Source of the DNA: Brachyspira sp. CAG:484
Lineage (GTDB): Bacteria > Cyanobacteriota > Vampirovibrionia > Gastranaerophilales > Gastranaerophilaceae
Assembly (NCBI GenBank): GCA_000431315.1
Contig: HF989688.1
Span: forward strand, 1 to 51,859
Length of the DNA: 51,859 bases
Reading direction: 5' to 3'
Shown: positions 8,373 to 16,551 of the stretch, one piece after another
Position numbering within the stretch: the first letter of the stretch is position 1
How the letters are laid out: each line of letters opens with the position of its first letter
Notes under the pieces: model-generated
What the model saw: the letters and a program-made list of their open reading frames with translations, nothing else
Told to the model about the DNA's origin: nothing
The model's database searches: none
Made by a program: the position numbers and the translations under genes

Positions 8373-8618
8373 TTATTTTATTTCTTCATACAGCCCCGGG
8401 GCTTCCTGAATGCTGACATTATTTAAAGGTATACGCAAAACTTTAACGCTGACGGTTCTGTTTGCATATTCAATCGTTATAATATCGCCTTCTTTGAGCT
8501 GTTTGCCTGCCTTAGCCGGGTTGCCGTTGACAGAAACCCTTCCGGTATCGGAAACTTCGTTTGCAACAGTTCTTCTTTTAATCAGTCTTGAAACTTTTAA
8601 AAATTTATCTAATCTCAT
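8373..8618 (-). CDS. rqcP: RqcP (S4-domain ribosome quality-control protein)
   Basis: An 81-residue stand-alone S4 domain: MRLDKFLKVSRLIKRRTVANE, then GRVSVNGNPAKAGKQLKEGD. This is the pattern of RqcP/YabO (Hsp15-like), which binds stalled 50S subunits carrying peptidyl-tRNA and helps RqcH add alanine tails. The length and the RLDKFL start match the family. It is transcribed away from the phosphoesterase gene, with 81 bp between the two starts, so that gap must hold both promoters. Confidence 0.85.
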   Translation of the reverse strand: MRLDKFLKVSRLIKRRTVANEVSDTGRVSVNGNPAKAGKQLKEGDIITIEYANRTVSVKVLRIPLNNVSIQEAPGLYEEIK

Positions 8619-8699
8619 AATTTCTCCATTTGTTCATATTTTAGCATGTAATCTTCATTTGTGATATAATCCGGTTATCGAAAAACGGAGCGTTCAAAA

Positions 8700-9509
8700 A
8701 TGAAAAAAAATATAATAATTTCTGCTTTATTAATATTATTTGGAATAGGCTGCAGCGTTTGTGCCGGAGAAATCAAATTTGTTCAGGTATCTGATGTTCA
8801 TTATTCAAACGAAAGCGAATATCCAAAAAAAGTTTTGGAAGCCGCTGTAAAAGATATTAATAAACTGGATAACGTTTCATTTGTAATCTTTACGGGAGAT
8901 AATATTAACGATCCGAATCCGGAATATGTCGGGGAATTTACTAAAATAGCTAACAAATTAAATGTGCCTTATTATGTAGTTATTGGCAACCATGATGTAT
9001 TTAAATCTAACGGACTTTCAAAAGAAAGATATTTTGAGCTTGTAAAAGAAAATAACTTCTTCTTTAAATATAAAACTCCTAATTATGTGTTTAAAAAAGA
9101 TGAGTTTGTGTTTATTGTAGTGGACGGGGCTAAAGAAGTTATACCCGGAACAACCGGTTATTTTAAAAAGAACACGCTTGACTGGCTGGAAAAACAATTA
9201 ACAAAATATTCAAAAAATCCCGTAATAATCTGTCAGCATTTTCCACTGCTTGAACCTAAACCTTCAAAATCTCATAACACTTATAAAGCAGAAGAATACC
9301 TTGATCTGTTAAAAAGACATTCAAATGTAATTGCTCTCCTTTCCGGTCATTATCATATGAATTCGGAAAAAATGCAGGACGGCATATATCATATAAATTC
9401 GCCATCGCTTTTAGCTCTGCCTAACCAGTATAAAGTTATTGACATTGTCACTACAAAAGGTTTTTCTCCGATGATTTATACCCAGTTAAGGGAACTGGAT
9501 GTAAAATAA
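8700..9509 (+). CDS. Exported calcineurin-like metallophosphoesterase
   Basis: A secreted or periplasmic two-metal phosphoesterase of 269 aa. The N terminus is a signal peptide (MKKNIIISALLILFGIG). Cleavage may follow VCA at residue 22; a Cys at 18 could also be a weak lipobox. The metal-binding motifs are in order: DVH (32-34), GDN (66-68), GNHD (96-99), a histidine at 180 (CQHFP), and GHYH (216-219). The substrate is not deducible. An RBS (GGAG) lies nine bases before the ATG, and a TATAAT box lies about 25 bp upstream of that. The gene appears to be monocistronic. Confidence 0.85.
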   Translation: MKKNIIISALLILFGIGCSVCAGEIKFVQVSDVHYSNESEYPKKVLEAAVKDINKLDNVSFVIFTGDNINDPNPEYVGEFTKIANKLNVPYYVVIGNHDVFKSNGLSKERYFELVKENNFFFKYKTPNYVFKKDEFVFIVVDGAKEVIPGTTGYFKKNTLDWLEKQLTKYSKNPVIICQHFPLLEPKPSKSHNTYKAEEYLDLLKRHSNVIALLSGHYHMNSEKMQDGIYHINSPSLLALPNQYKVIDIVTTKGFSPMIYTQLRELDVK

Positions 9510-9598
9510 CCGGCAGTTGCTTTTTTTAGTGAATAATAATATAATTAATATTATTATAAGTATTATTAAAAAATTATTTAAGAGAGATAAAAAAATAA

Positions 9599-10963
9599 AT
9601 GAGTGAGACGGCAAATATAGGAATTGTATTTAATTTAATACTGATTGTTCTTTTACTATTGTCTAACGGCTTCTTTGTAGCTTCAGAATTTGCTATGGTA
9701 AAAGTTAGAAAAACCCGTATTGAACAACTTGTAAATGAAGGGAATTTTAACGCTAAAATCGCACTTGAAGCGTTAAAAGATTTAGATAAATTTATAGCAG
9801 CAGTACAACTGGGCGTTACTATTTCAAGTATCGGCTTAGGATGGGTCGGAGAGGGAACTCTGGCAACTATAATCGAACCGGTTTTTGCGTTCCTGCCGGG
9901 TATAAGCAAATCAATTGCTACACATACTGTTTCCGTATCAATTGCATTCGCTCTTATAACTTTTCTTCACGTAGTTATAGGCGAACTTATACCAAAGTCT
10001 ATTGCACTTGAATACACAGAATCAACTGCTCTGGTTGTTGCAAGACCAATGAAATTTATTACAACAATTTTTAATCCGTTTATATGGCTGCTAAATGGTT
10101 TTGGAAATTATCTTTTAAATATGATGCACATTCCTCATTCACACAAAGGTTCTCTTGTACATTCAACAGAAGAACTGGACATGCTTGTAAATGCAAGTTA
10201 TAACGGCGGAGTGCTGAATGAAACCGAAAAAGATATGCTTCATAATGTATTTAAATTTTCAGATTTGACAGCAAAACAAGTTATGATTCCAAGAACTGAT
10301 ATGGTTTGTATTCCTGAGGATATGACATTTGAAGAACTAAACAACCTTGCTGCAGAAAGCCAGTATACAAGGTATCCTGTTTACAGTGAAGATATTGACC
10401 ATATTACAGGTTTAATACATGTTAAAGATTTATATTCTTTATCTATAAAAAATGAAGAACGCCCGATAAAAGAATTGGTAAGAGAAATTCTTCTGGTGCC
10501 TGAAACAATTACAATGGACAATCTTGTGCTAGAATTTAAAAAGAGAAAAGGGCAAATGGCAATTGTCGTTGATGAATTTGGCGGAACTTCCGGTTTAATT
10601 ACTCTTGAAGATGTTCTGGAAGAAATATTTGGTGAAGTGCAGGATGAATTTGATGAAGAAGAAGAATGTGACATTAAAGAAATTGAACAGAATAAATATA
10701 TAGCAAATGCTATGATGCGAATTGATGAAATGGCTGAGTTTTTCGGTATTCCTGAGGAAACCGTTGACGATGAAGATGTTGATACTATAGGCGGACTTGT
10801 TGTCAAGCTTTTAGGAAGACTTGCCGAAGTAGGAGATACCGTATCATTTAACGATTTAACATTTACAGTTAAAGAAGTCGACGGAGCAAGGGTTACAAGA
10901 GTTGAAATTATAAGAAAACCGCACGAAGAAGAAAATAAAGAGGTCTCAACCGATAATGATTAA
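9599..10963 (+). CDS. CorC/HlyC-family (CNNM-like) membrane transporter
   Basis: A 454-residue protein of the DUF21-CBS-CorC_HlyC architecture, related to magnesium/cobalt efflux proteins. The N-terminal DUF21 region (about 1-190) has several membrane helices and the typical LLSNGFFVASEFAMVKVRKTRIEQL signature shortened here to its first part. A CBS pair spans about 215-340 (VMIPRTDMVCIPEDMT, YPVYSEDIDHITGLIHVKDL, GTSGLITLEDVLEEIFGEVQDE). A CorC_HlyC domain ends the protein, followed by an acidic tail. It overlaps the GT8 gene start by 8 nt, so the two are co-translated. No strong Shine-Dalgarno site is seen close to the ATG. Confidence 0.88.
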   Translation: MSETANIGIVFNLILIVLLLLSNGFFVASEFAMVKVRKTRIEQLVNEGNFNAKIALEALKDLDKFIAAVQLGVTISSIGLGWVGEGTLATIIEPVFAFLPGISKSIATHTVSVSIAFALITFLHVVIGELIPKSIALEYTESTALVVARPMKFITTIFNPFIWLLNGFGNYLLNMMHIPHSHKGSLVHSTEELDMLVNASYNGGVLNETEKDMLHNVFKFSDLTAKQVMIPRTDMVCIPEDMTFEELNNLAAESQYTRYPVYSEDIDHITGLIHVKDLYSLSIKNEERPIKELVREILLVPETITMDNLVLEFKKRKGQMAIVVDEFGGTSGLITLEDVLEEIFGEVQDEFDEEEECDIKEIEQNKYIANAMMRIDEMAEFFGIPEETVDDEDVDTIGGLVVKLLGRLAEVGDTVSFNDLTFTVKEVDGARVTRVEIIRKPHEEENKEVSTDND

Positions 10964-11912
10964 TATAGCAATGGGATTTGACAGTAATTTTGCACCTTAT
11001 GCTGCAGTAACTATCAAGTCTGTTTTACAGCACAATCAGAATGTTAACTTTTATCTGATGTATGATAATTTAAAAAAATCGGATATGGCAAAAATCGAAG
11101 CTATGATTGATTCTGAGAAAAGGGGGGGGGCAAAGACTTTCTGGGTTAATATGTCCGGGAAGTTCAACAACCTTTTTACAGGTTCATGGTCATCCAGTGC
11201 AGTATATTTTCCTCTGGCACTCCCGTCAATTTGTAAAGACGAAAGAATTTTATTTTTAGATGCTGACACAATGGTTACCGGAGATTTGTCGGAATTTTAT
11301 AATCAGGATTTAACAGGGTACTATCTTGCCGGAGTACACGACTACGGATTACTGTCAGATACTAATGCCGGAGCAGAAGTTGTGTTAGATAACAAAAAAA
11401 AATTACCTGCAAAAAGATATTTTGAGGATTTTCTTAACTGGGACATCCAAGAAATGGAAAAATATATTAACAGCGGCATGATGCTTATGAATTTGAATTT
11501 GATGAGAGAAGAAAATATTGAAGAAAAAATCTATTCAAGCTTAAAAGAAAAGATATTTGCGTTCCCGGATCAGGATTGTATCAACTACATATGCCATGAC
11601 AAAATTAAAATATTAGACCCAAGGTATAATTTTATGGTTCTTCTTGATCCCGTATGGAATAAATTAGCACCAAAAGTTCAGGAAAGTCTAATAAAATATA
11701 AACAGGAAAAAGAAATTCCGTTAATAGTACACTTTTTAAAGAAACCTTGGCGTAAACCGGCAGAAGAAGTTTCTTTTTCAAAAACTTACAATCAACTAAG
11801 GAAGTTAACACCATACAAAAATCACCGTTCAAGACAAGAAACTTTCCAATTCCGCTGGAGCAAAAAAGGAAAGTATCTGAGAATTTTGAACAAAACCATA
11901 TTTGATTTTTAA
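10956..11912 (+). CDS. GT8 family glycosyltransferase (LgtC-like), probably phase variable
   Basis: A retaining glycosyltransferase of family 8, which usually transfers galactose or glucose from UDP-sugar to a lipid-linked or surface glycan. The 318 residues start with INIAMGFDSNFAPYAAVTIKS. The metal-binding DxD is Asp102-x-Asp104 in LFLDADTMV. Near the C terminus VHFLKKPW matches the conserved His-...-KPW element of LgtC-type enzymes, and a basic tail (residues 280-318) could bind membrane. Codons 56-58 are written by nine consecutive G. A G8 allele would stop at 11257-11259 and a G10 allele at 11147-11149, both before the DxD. The present sequence is ON. It overlaps the CorC-like gene by 8 nt. 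Confidence 0.88.
   Translation: MINIAMGFDSNFAPYAAVTIKSVLQHNQNVNFYLMYDNLKKSDMAKIEAMIDSEKRGGAKTFWVNMSGKFNNLFTGSWSSSAVYFPLALPSICKDERILFLDADTMVTGDLSEFYNQDLTGYYLAGVHDYGLLSDTNAGAEVVLDNKKKLPAKRYFEDFLNWDIQEMEKYINSGMMLMNLNLMREENIEEKIYSSLKEKIFAFPDQDCINYICHDKIKILDPRYNFMVLLDPVWNKLAPKVQESLIKYKQEKEIPLIVHFLKKPWRKPAEEVSFSKTYNQLRKLTPYKNHRSRQETFQFRWSKKGKYLRILNKTIFDF
11122..11130 (+). repeat. G9 homopolymer inside the GT8 gene
   Basis: Nine G in a row, preceded by AAAA and followed by CAAAG, encode the Arg-Gly-Gly-Ala segment at residues 56-59. Both single-base length changes put the frame into stop codons within 45 codons. A run this long is very unlikely by chance in an AT-rich genome. Confidence 0.95.
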
Positions 11913-11914
11913 GA

Positions 11915-12808
11915 TTAAGTTTCTTTATTACCGGTTAAAAGAGCAATACCTGCACCGATTAAGGCAAGTGCACCTCCGCTGATTGCGGCCCATTTACCAG
12001 CAGCATACAACTTGCCTTTTCTAACAAGGTTATCAACTCTTTTAGCAGCCTGCTTACCTTCGTCAGATGTTAAATCAAACATTTTTACAGATTTTGTTAC
12101 ATCGTTGTCCGGAGATTTACCTGTCAGGTATTCAGTAAGCTTGCGTTTATACAAGTTTCTGCGATGATTGAATAATTCTTGCTGATATTGCTTTTGATCA
12201 AGAATAAATTTGTTAATCTCTTTTACAGATTTGCCGTCAACAATTTCATCGATTGCTTCGTCCAGAGGCAGTTTTTTATCCAGCTTGAATTTACGGGAAT
12301 TTTTCATGAAAACTTCCTTCATTTTTTCCCGTTCTGTATTTTCAGCAAATAATAAGTTATCATAATCAGCAATAAATTTCTTTTTATTAACAGTTAATTC
12401 ACCAAGGAAATCTTCTTTTGAGCGCTTGATTAAATCATCCCAGTTATCTACACCGAGCTCTTCGTAACCTTCCTGTATAAACTTGTTAATGGCAGCCTTA
12501 CGCTCTTCTTTTGACAAGTTCTTCAAACTTGGACCTCCATCGGCAATCTCTTTAAGAAAATCATCCGGAATATTATCAATAGAACCTGTTTCCGAAATTT
12601 GTTTTATTTGCTTAGACTTCTTAAGCATCAATTCAAGCTCATCAGTTACTTCTTTATCACAATAGCTTGAAACAAATTCATCAGTTACAATACCTTTTTT
12701 CAAATGTGGATTGGATAAATATCCGCTAATACCACCTGCAACAGCACCAACGCCTAACCCAACACCTGTGTAAACAGCCGTTCTTTTATTGTCAACCTTC
12801 TGAATCAT
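11915..12808 (-). CDS. Membrane-anchored helical protein, function unknown
   Basis: Not recognised. The 297-residue protein has a glycine-rich hydrophobic segment at about residues 13-31 (AVYTGVGLGVGAVAGGISGYL) and another at about 273-292 (AAISGGALALIGAGIALLTG), both with glycine-zipper spacing. Between them are about 240 residues that are charged, helical and lysine/glutamate-rich. The topology would place the middle on one side of the membrane, anchored at both ends. It converges on the GT8 gene with only 2 nt between the stops and starts with its own RBS (AAGGAGTAACC before ATG). It resembles in style the other lineage-specific membrane proteins of the window but lacks an evident F-x-G motif. 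Confidence 0.6.
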   Translation of the reverse strand: MIQKVDNKRTAVYTGVGLGVGAVAGGISGYLSNPHLKKGIVTDEFVSSYCDKEVTDELELMLKKSKQIKQISETGSIDNIPDDFLKEIADGGPSLKNLSKEERKAAINKFIQEGYEELGVDNWDDLIKRSKEDFLGELTVNKKKFIADYDNLLFAENTEREKMKEVFMKNSRKFKLDKKLPLDEAIDEIVDGKSVKEINKFILDQKQYQQELFNHRRNLYKRKLTEYLTGKSPDNDVTKSVKMFDLTSDEGKQAAKRVDNLVRKGKLYAAGKWAAISGGALALIGAGIALLTGNKET

Positions 12809-12988
12809 TGGTTACTCCTTTTATTTTACACATAGTCATTGATATAATACATGAACAAGTTTATTTTTGCTACTACATCACAAACTTTAGTAATTTTAAA
12901 ACTTTTCCTCTTTTTAAATGATGTGACAAAAGGCAGATGTTATAGAATAGTAATGTAAAGAAATATTAAACAATGTTCGGGTGGATTA

Positions 12989-13816
12989 ATGGATCAAAGT
13001 TTTGATTTCACATCTTACAACAATATTAAAAGACTACAGGAAGAGGAACTAATTGCGTTGTGGGAGGAATATTTTAAGGATAAATCTAACAAAGAAGTTA
13101 GAGATACTTTGATTGTGCAGTATATTTATTTAATCCGCTACGTTGTAGGACGCGTTAAGGTAAATCTTCCTGCAACAATTTCAATAGAAGATATTGCAGG
13201 TTACGGGGTAGAAGGTTTAATTAATGCAATAGAAAGATATTCACCACAAAAAAATACCAGATTTGAAACATATGCACTGATAAGAATACGCGGGGCTATT
13301 TTAGATAAAATTCGTTCCGAAGACTTTCTGCCAAGAAGTGTAAGGAAAAAAATTAAAGATATAAAAAATGCACAGGAAATTCTAAAGCAGGAACTCGGCA
13401 GAATGCCAACCACATCTGAAATTGCCGGTTATCTTAATATGGATGCAGAAAAAGTTAACCAGATTATGGCTGAAGATACCACAATGACATCCATTTATGA
13501 AAAACGAGGCAATACAGATGACAGTGTTGAAATCATTGATACGATTCAGGATACTAACAAATTAAATCCCCAGGAAAATATGGAAGAAAAAAATGTTAAG
13601 CAGGAACTTGAGAAAGCCCTCCAGCGTCTTCCTGAACGTGAACGTATCATAATGGTTCTTTACTATCAGGAAAACATGACGCTTAAAGAAATAGGGGCTA
13701 CCATCAATATGTCAGAATCCCGGGTATGCCAGTTACATGCACAGGCTATTATGAAGCTTAAAAACATCCTCAGCGAAAACAGAACTTCACGTATGCGCCA
13801 GAGTATTATTGCTTAA
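12989..13816 (+). CDS. FliA/WhiG-type alternative sigma factor (sigma-28 group)
   Basis: A 275-residue group 3 sigma-70 family factor that directs RNA polymerase to its own promoter class. Region 2 runs about 45-115 (RYVVGRVKVNLPATISIEDIAGYGVEGLINAIERY, in parts, then RIRGAILDKIRSEDFLPRSVR). Region 3 is about 120-180 (ELGRMPTTSEIAGYLNM) and region 4 about 205-265 (LPERERIIMVLYYQENMTLKEIG, MSESRVCQLHAQA). The LPRSVR element and the overall order are typical of FliA/WhiG. No flagellar or chemotaxis genes are nearby, so its regulon is not visible here. The gene ends 4 nt inside the converging OmpA-like gene. Confidence 0.9.
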   Translation: MDQSFDFTSYNNIKRLQEEELIALWEEYFKDKSNKEVRDTLIVQYIYLIRYVVGRVKVNLPATISIEDIAGYGVEGLINAIERYSPQKNTRFETYALIRIRGAILDKIRSEDFLPRSVRKKIKDIKNAQEILKQELGRMPTTSEIAGYLNMDAEKVNQIMAEDTTMTSIYEKRGNTDDSVEIIDTIQDTNKLNPQENMEEKNVKQELEKALQRLPERERIIMVLYYQENMTLKEIGATINMSESRVCQLHAQAIMKLKNILSENRTSRMRQSIIA

Positions 13817-14361
13817 CGTTCTATATCATAATCAAAAATGACAAAATCTATCCTTCTGTCGCTAAAGTCTTTACGTGCTACATTATCGTTAAAAGGCATT
13901 ATTTCGCCGAAACCTTGCGGGAAAATTCTATCATATGGAAATTTGGTTTGCATAACAACATAATCTACGATTGCATTTGCCCTCATAATCGTTAATTCCC
14001 AATCATACTTCATAATATTCTCATGAGAAATAGGCTCATCCGTATGGCTTTCAACAACACATTGATTATCAAAGTTTTTCAAAACCTCAGAGATACCATT
14101 CAAAAGCAGTTTTCCTTCCGGTTTTATTACAGAACTGCCTTTCTCAAAAAATTCACTCTCATCAATACTTAAAACCAATCCCCGCGGAACTTTTGTATAT
14201 ACTATCGTCTTTTTCTGAGGCAGAGTTTTTTGGAAATCTCCTTCGATTAAACTTATTTGTGAATCAAAAACCGTACTGATGTATAACGGTTGAAATTCTT
14301 CTGCAAATCCCGTTTCCGGCAAAAATAATATTATTACTAATAGCAGCACAAACAGTTTCAA
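13813..14361 (-). CDS. Exported OmpA/MotB-like peptidoglycan-binding protein
   Basis: The 182-residue protein has a signal peptide (hydrophobic core, likely cut after GFA at residue 20) and then a C-terminal OmpA-like domain from about 75 to 175. The domain shows VESHTDEP (peptidoglycan-contacting Asp), WELTIMRANAIVDYV and the final FSDRRIDFVIF, where the Arg pair is characteristic. It would be periplasmic and bind peptidoglycan. There is no TM anchor, so it is unlikely to be a true MotB. The gene follows the M16-like gene by 62 nt on the same strand and overlaps the sigma-factor gene tail to tail by 4 nt. Confidence 0.8.
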   Translation of the reverse strand: MKLFVLLLVIILFLPETGFAEEFQPLYISTVFDSQISLIEGDFQKTLPQKKTIVYTKVPRGLVLSIDESEFFEKGSSVIKPEGKLLLNGISEVLKNFDNQCVVESHTDEPISHENIMKYDWELTIMRANAIVDYVVMQTKFPYDRIFPQGFGEIMPFNDNVARKDFSDRRIDFVIFDYDIER

Positions 14362-14423
14362 GACACAATACCTCGAAACACATTATTTATTAAATGAGCT
14401 AAATCAGCTATTACCTGATAAGG

Positions 14424-15638
14424 TTAAGGCTTTAAAACAGCATACACATAATTATCATTAAAATATCTATTTGCGCATTGCTGTAATTGCTCTGACGTTA
14501 CAGCCTTTACTGCCTGCTTTGTTTTCTCAAGGAAATCAAAACCCAGCCCCATAATTCCATGATGAGCTAAAATACAAGCCTGCTGGTTATTTGTTTCTGT
14601 TGTAAATGCCCATTTACCGATTATATTATTCTTTGCATTTTCAAGTTCTTCCTCACCTACAGGAATCGATTTAATCTTTTCAATTTCTTCTTTAAACCCT
14701 GCCAGAGAAACTTCAATATTCTTAGGTTCGGTTGCTATATAAATTGAAAAATTTCCGCACAAGCCAAGCGGTTCGTAAGAACTTCTTACAACGTATGCAA
14801 GACCTTTTTTATCTCTTAACTCAAGGAACAATCTGGATGAAAGCCCTGAAGCTCCAAGAATAATATTCAGCAATACAAGTGCAGGATAATCCTTATCTAA
14901 ATAAGAAGGAACCTGCCACCCTTTAAGCAGGTGTGCCTGGTTTGCATCAGGTTTTATTATTTCTGTATCTCTGTGCGAAGTTAAAGTTTCCACCGGAATA
15001 AGATTTTTTTCGTCTTTATCATTCGGGAGTTCCGCAAAATTTTTGTTTAATTCAGGAAGCACACTATCAAAATCAAGGTCCCCGACAAAAGTAATCACTT
15101 TTTTACTGTTTTGTAAAATAGAATTATAAGCTTCAATAATATCCTGTTTTGTTATATTTTTAATATTTTCAAGTATTTTTGTTGAAGTATTGCCGTAAGG
15201 ATGGTTCTCAAACATAGTCTTATAATATCCGTCAGAAACCTTAGCCCGGGGCGAATCCAGCTCTGCAGTAATTTCACCCTCCATTTTCGCAATTTCTTTA
15301 TCAAATTCTTCAAAGGTAGAATTTTTTATAATATCAGACATAATTTCAAGCGCCTTTGAAAAATCTTCGTTTAAACAAACAAATCTGAATCTCAAGTAAT
15401 CCTGCTTTAATTCATTAGAAAATTCAATAGCACAAGAATCCAGTTCTTCTGCAAGCTGCTCTGCTGTTCTGTTTTTGGTTCCCTGAAGAAACAATCTTGT
15501 CATAAGAACATATATACCTGCACTTTTTTCAGGATTATTAATAGAAAAATTCATACAAAGCGCAACTCGCGGAGTGTTTTCATTTCTTTTATAAAAAAAT
15601 TCAATATTGTTATCCAGATTAGTAATTTGTTTATTCAT
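14424..15638 (-). CDS. M16 (pitrilysin)-family protein lacking the zinc motif
   Basis: A 404-residue protein with the two-domain M16 peptidase fold. The C-terminal half keeps the family hallmarks LLNIILGASGLSSRLFLELRDKKGLAYVV and the FVGDLDF turn. In the N-terminal half, where active members have HxxEH (usually HFLEHMLFKGT), this protein reads YVLMTRLFLQGT. Neither His nor Glu is present, so it should not bind zinc. Dead M16 subunits normally pair with an active subunit, but no active partner is adjacent. It is transcribed divergently from kdsA. It could be a regulatory or structural half of a heterodimer encoded elsewhere. Confidence 0.82.
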   Translation of the reverse strand: MNKQITNLDNNIEFFYKRNENTPRVALCMNFSINNPEKSAGIYVLMTRLFLQGTKNRTAEQLAEELDSCAIEFSNELKQDYLRFRFVCLNEDFSKALEIMSDIIKNSTFEEFDKEIAKMEGEITAELDSPRAKVSDGYYKTMFENHPYGNTSTKILENIKNITKQDIIEAYNSILQNSKKVITFVGDLDFDSVLPELNKNFAELPNDKDEKNLIPVETLTSHRDTEIIKPDANQAHLLKGWQVPSYLDKDYPALVLLNIILGASGLSSRLFLELRDKKGLAYVVRSSYEPLGLCGNFSIYIATEPKNIEVSLAGFKEEIEKIKSIPVGEEELENAKNNIIGKWAFTTETNNQQACILAHHGIMGLGFDFLEKTKQAVKAVTSEQLQQCANRYFNDNYVYAVLKP

Positions 15639-15692
15639 ATATCTCTCCTATATGAGGATTTTAACATAATTAATTAAAACAGTAAAGTTTTC

Positions 15693-15721
15693 TTGCACTT
15701 AGACAGTATTTTACATATAAT
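15693..15721 (+). promoter_or_regulatory. Sigma-70-type promoter of the kdsA operon
   Basis: A TTGCAC -35 box (15693-15698), a 17-bp spacer and a consensus TATAAT -10 box (15716-15721) precede kdsA. Transcription would start at about 15726-15730, on or next to the first ATG (15728), so the mRNA may be leaderless. Confidence 0.65.
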
Positions 15722-15727
15722 AAGGAT

Positions 15728-16549
15728 ATGGATATGAAGAGAATTAAATTAAGAAATTTTGAGATAGGAGCAGATAAGCTTACAATAATTGCAGGTCCCT
15801 GCGCTATCGAGAATCAGGATATTTTAAACAGAACAGCAGAAAAACTGAAAGAAATTACAGAAAAACTCGGTATCAACTATATATTCAAATCATCTTTTGA
15901 TAAAGCAAACCGCTCATCAATTACTTCTTTCAGAGGTCCTGGTATGGAAAAAGGGCTTGAAATGCTGGCAAAAATAAAAAAAGATTTTGACTTGCCAATA
16001 GTAACGGATATTCATACTCCGGAGCAGGCGTCAACTGTTGCAGAAGTAGCTGATATGCTTCAAATACCTGCCTTTTTATGCAGACAGACTGATTTACTGG
16101 TAGCTGCGGCAAATACCGGAAAAATTGTAAACATAAAAAAAGGACAATTTTTGGCACCTGAACAAATGGGTCCGCTAATAAAAAAGGTTGAGGACAGTGG
16201 AAACAGTAATATACTTTTAACTGATCGCGGAACCTCATTCGGATACAATAATCTTGTGGTAGATTTCCGCGGTATTCCTATAATGCAGGGATTTGGTTAT
16301 CCTGTTGTATTTGATGCAACACACAGCGTACAGCTTCCAGGAGCAAACGGCTGTTCATCAGGAGGTGACAGAAGATTTGTCCCTTACCTTGCAAAAGCTG
16401 CAATGGCAGTCGGTGCAAACGCGTTATTCTTTGAAGTTCATCCAGAACCGGATAAAGCCCTGTGCGATGGACCAAACATGGTTCCGTTAGACAAGGCGGA
16501 AGAGCTGTTCAAAACTTGCAAAGATATATTTGAATTGATAAGGCGGTAA
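15728..16549 (+). CDS. kdsA: 3-deoxy-8-phosphooctulonate (Kdo-8-P) synthase, metal-dependent type
   Basis: KdsA condenses phosphoenolpyruvate with arabinose 5-phosphate to give Kdo-8-phosphate, the precursor of the Kdo of LPS inner core, so this organism should make an outer membrane with Kdo. Motifs include IIAGPCAIEN near the N terminus, FKSSFDKANRSS, TDIHTPEQA, CRQTDLLVAAA, LTDRGTSFGYNNLVVDFR and FDATHSVQLPG. The Cys in GPC (residue 25) marks the metal-dependent class. Two starts are possible: ATG at 15728, which would fit a leaderless transcript from the promoter seen upstream, or ATG at 15734, seven bases after AAGGA. The MBL hydrolase follows after 2 nt. Confidence 0.95.
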   Translation: MDMKRIKLRNFEIGADKLTIIAGPCAIENQDILNRTAEKLKEITEKLGINYIFKSSFDKANRSSITSFRGPGMEKGLEMLAKIKKDFDLPIVTDIHTPEQASTVAEVADMLQIPAFLCRQTDLLVAAANTGKIVNIKKGQFLAPEQMGPLIKKVEDSGNSNILLTDRGTSFGYNNLVVDFRGIPIMQGFGYPVVFDATHSVQLPGANGCSSGGDRRFVPYLAKAAMAVGANALFFEVHPEPDKALCDGPNMVPLDKAEELFKTCKDIFELIRR

Positions 16550-16551
16550 AC

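Noticed and set aside
9531..9598. AT-only stretch upstream of the CorC-like gene as a repeat or origin
   Set aside because: It is simple AT-rich intergenic sequence without DnaA boxes or tandem units.
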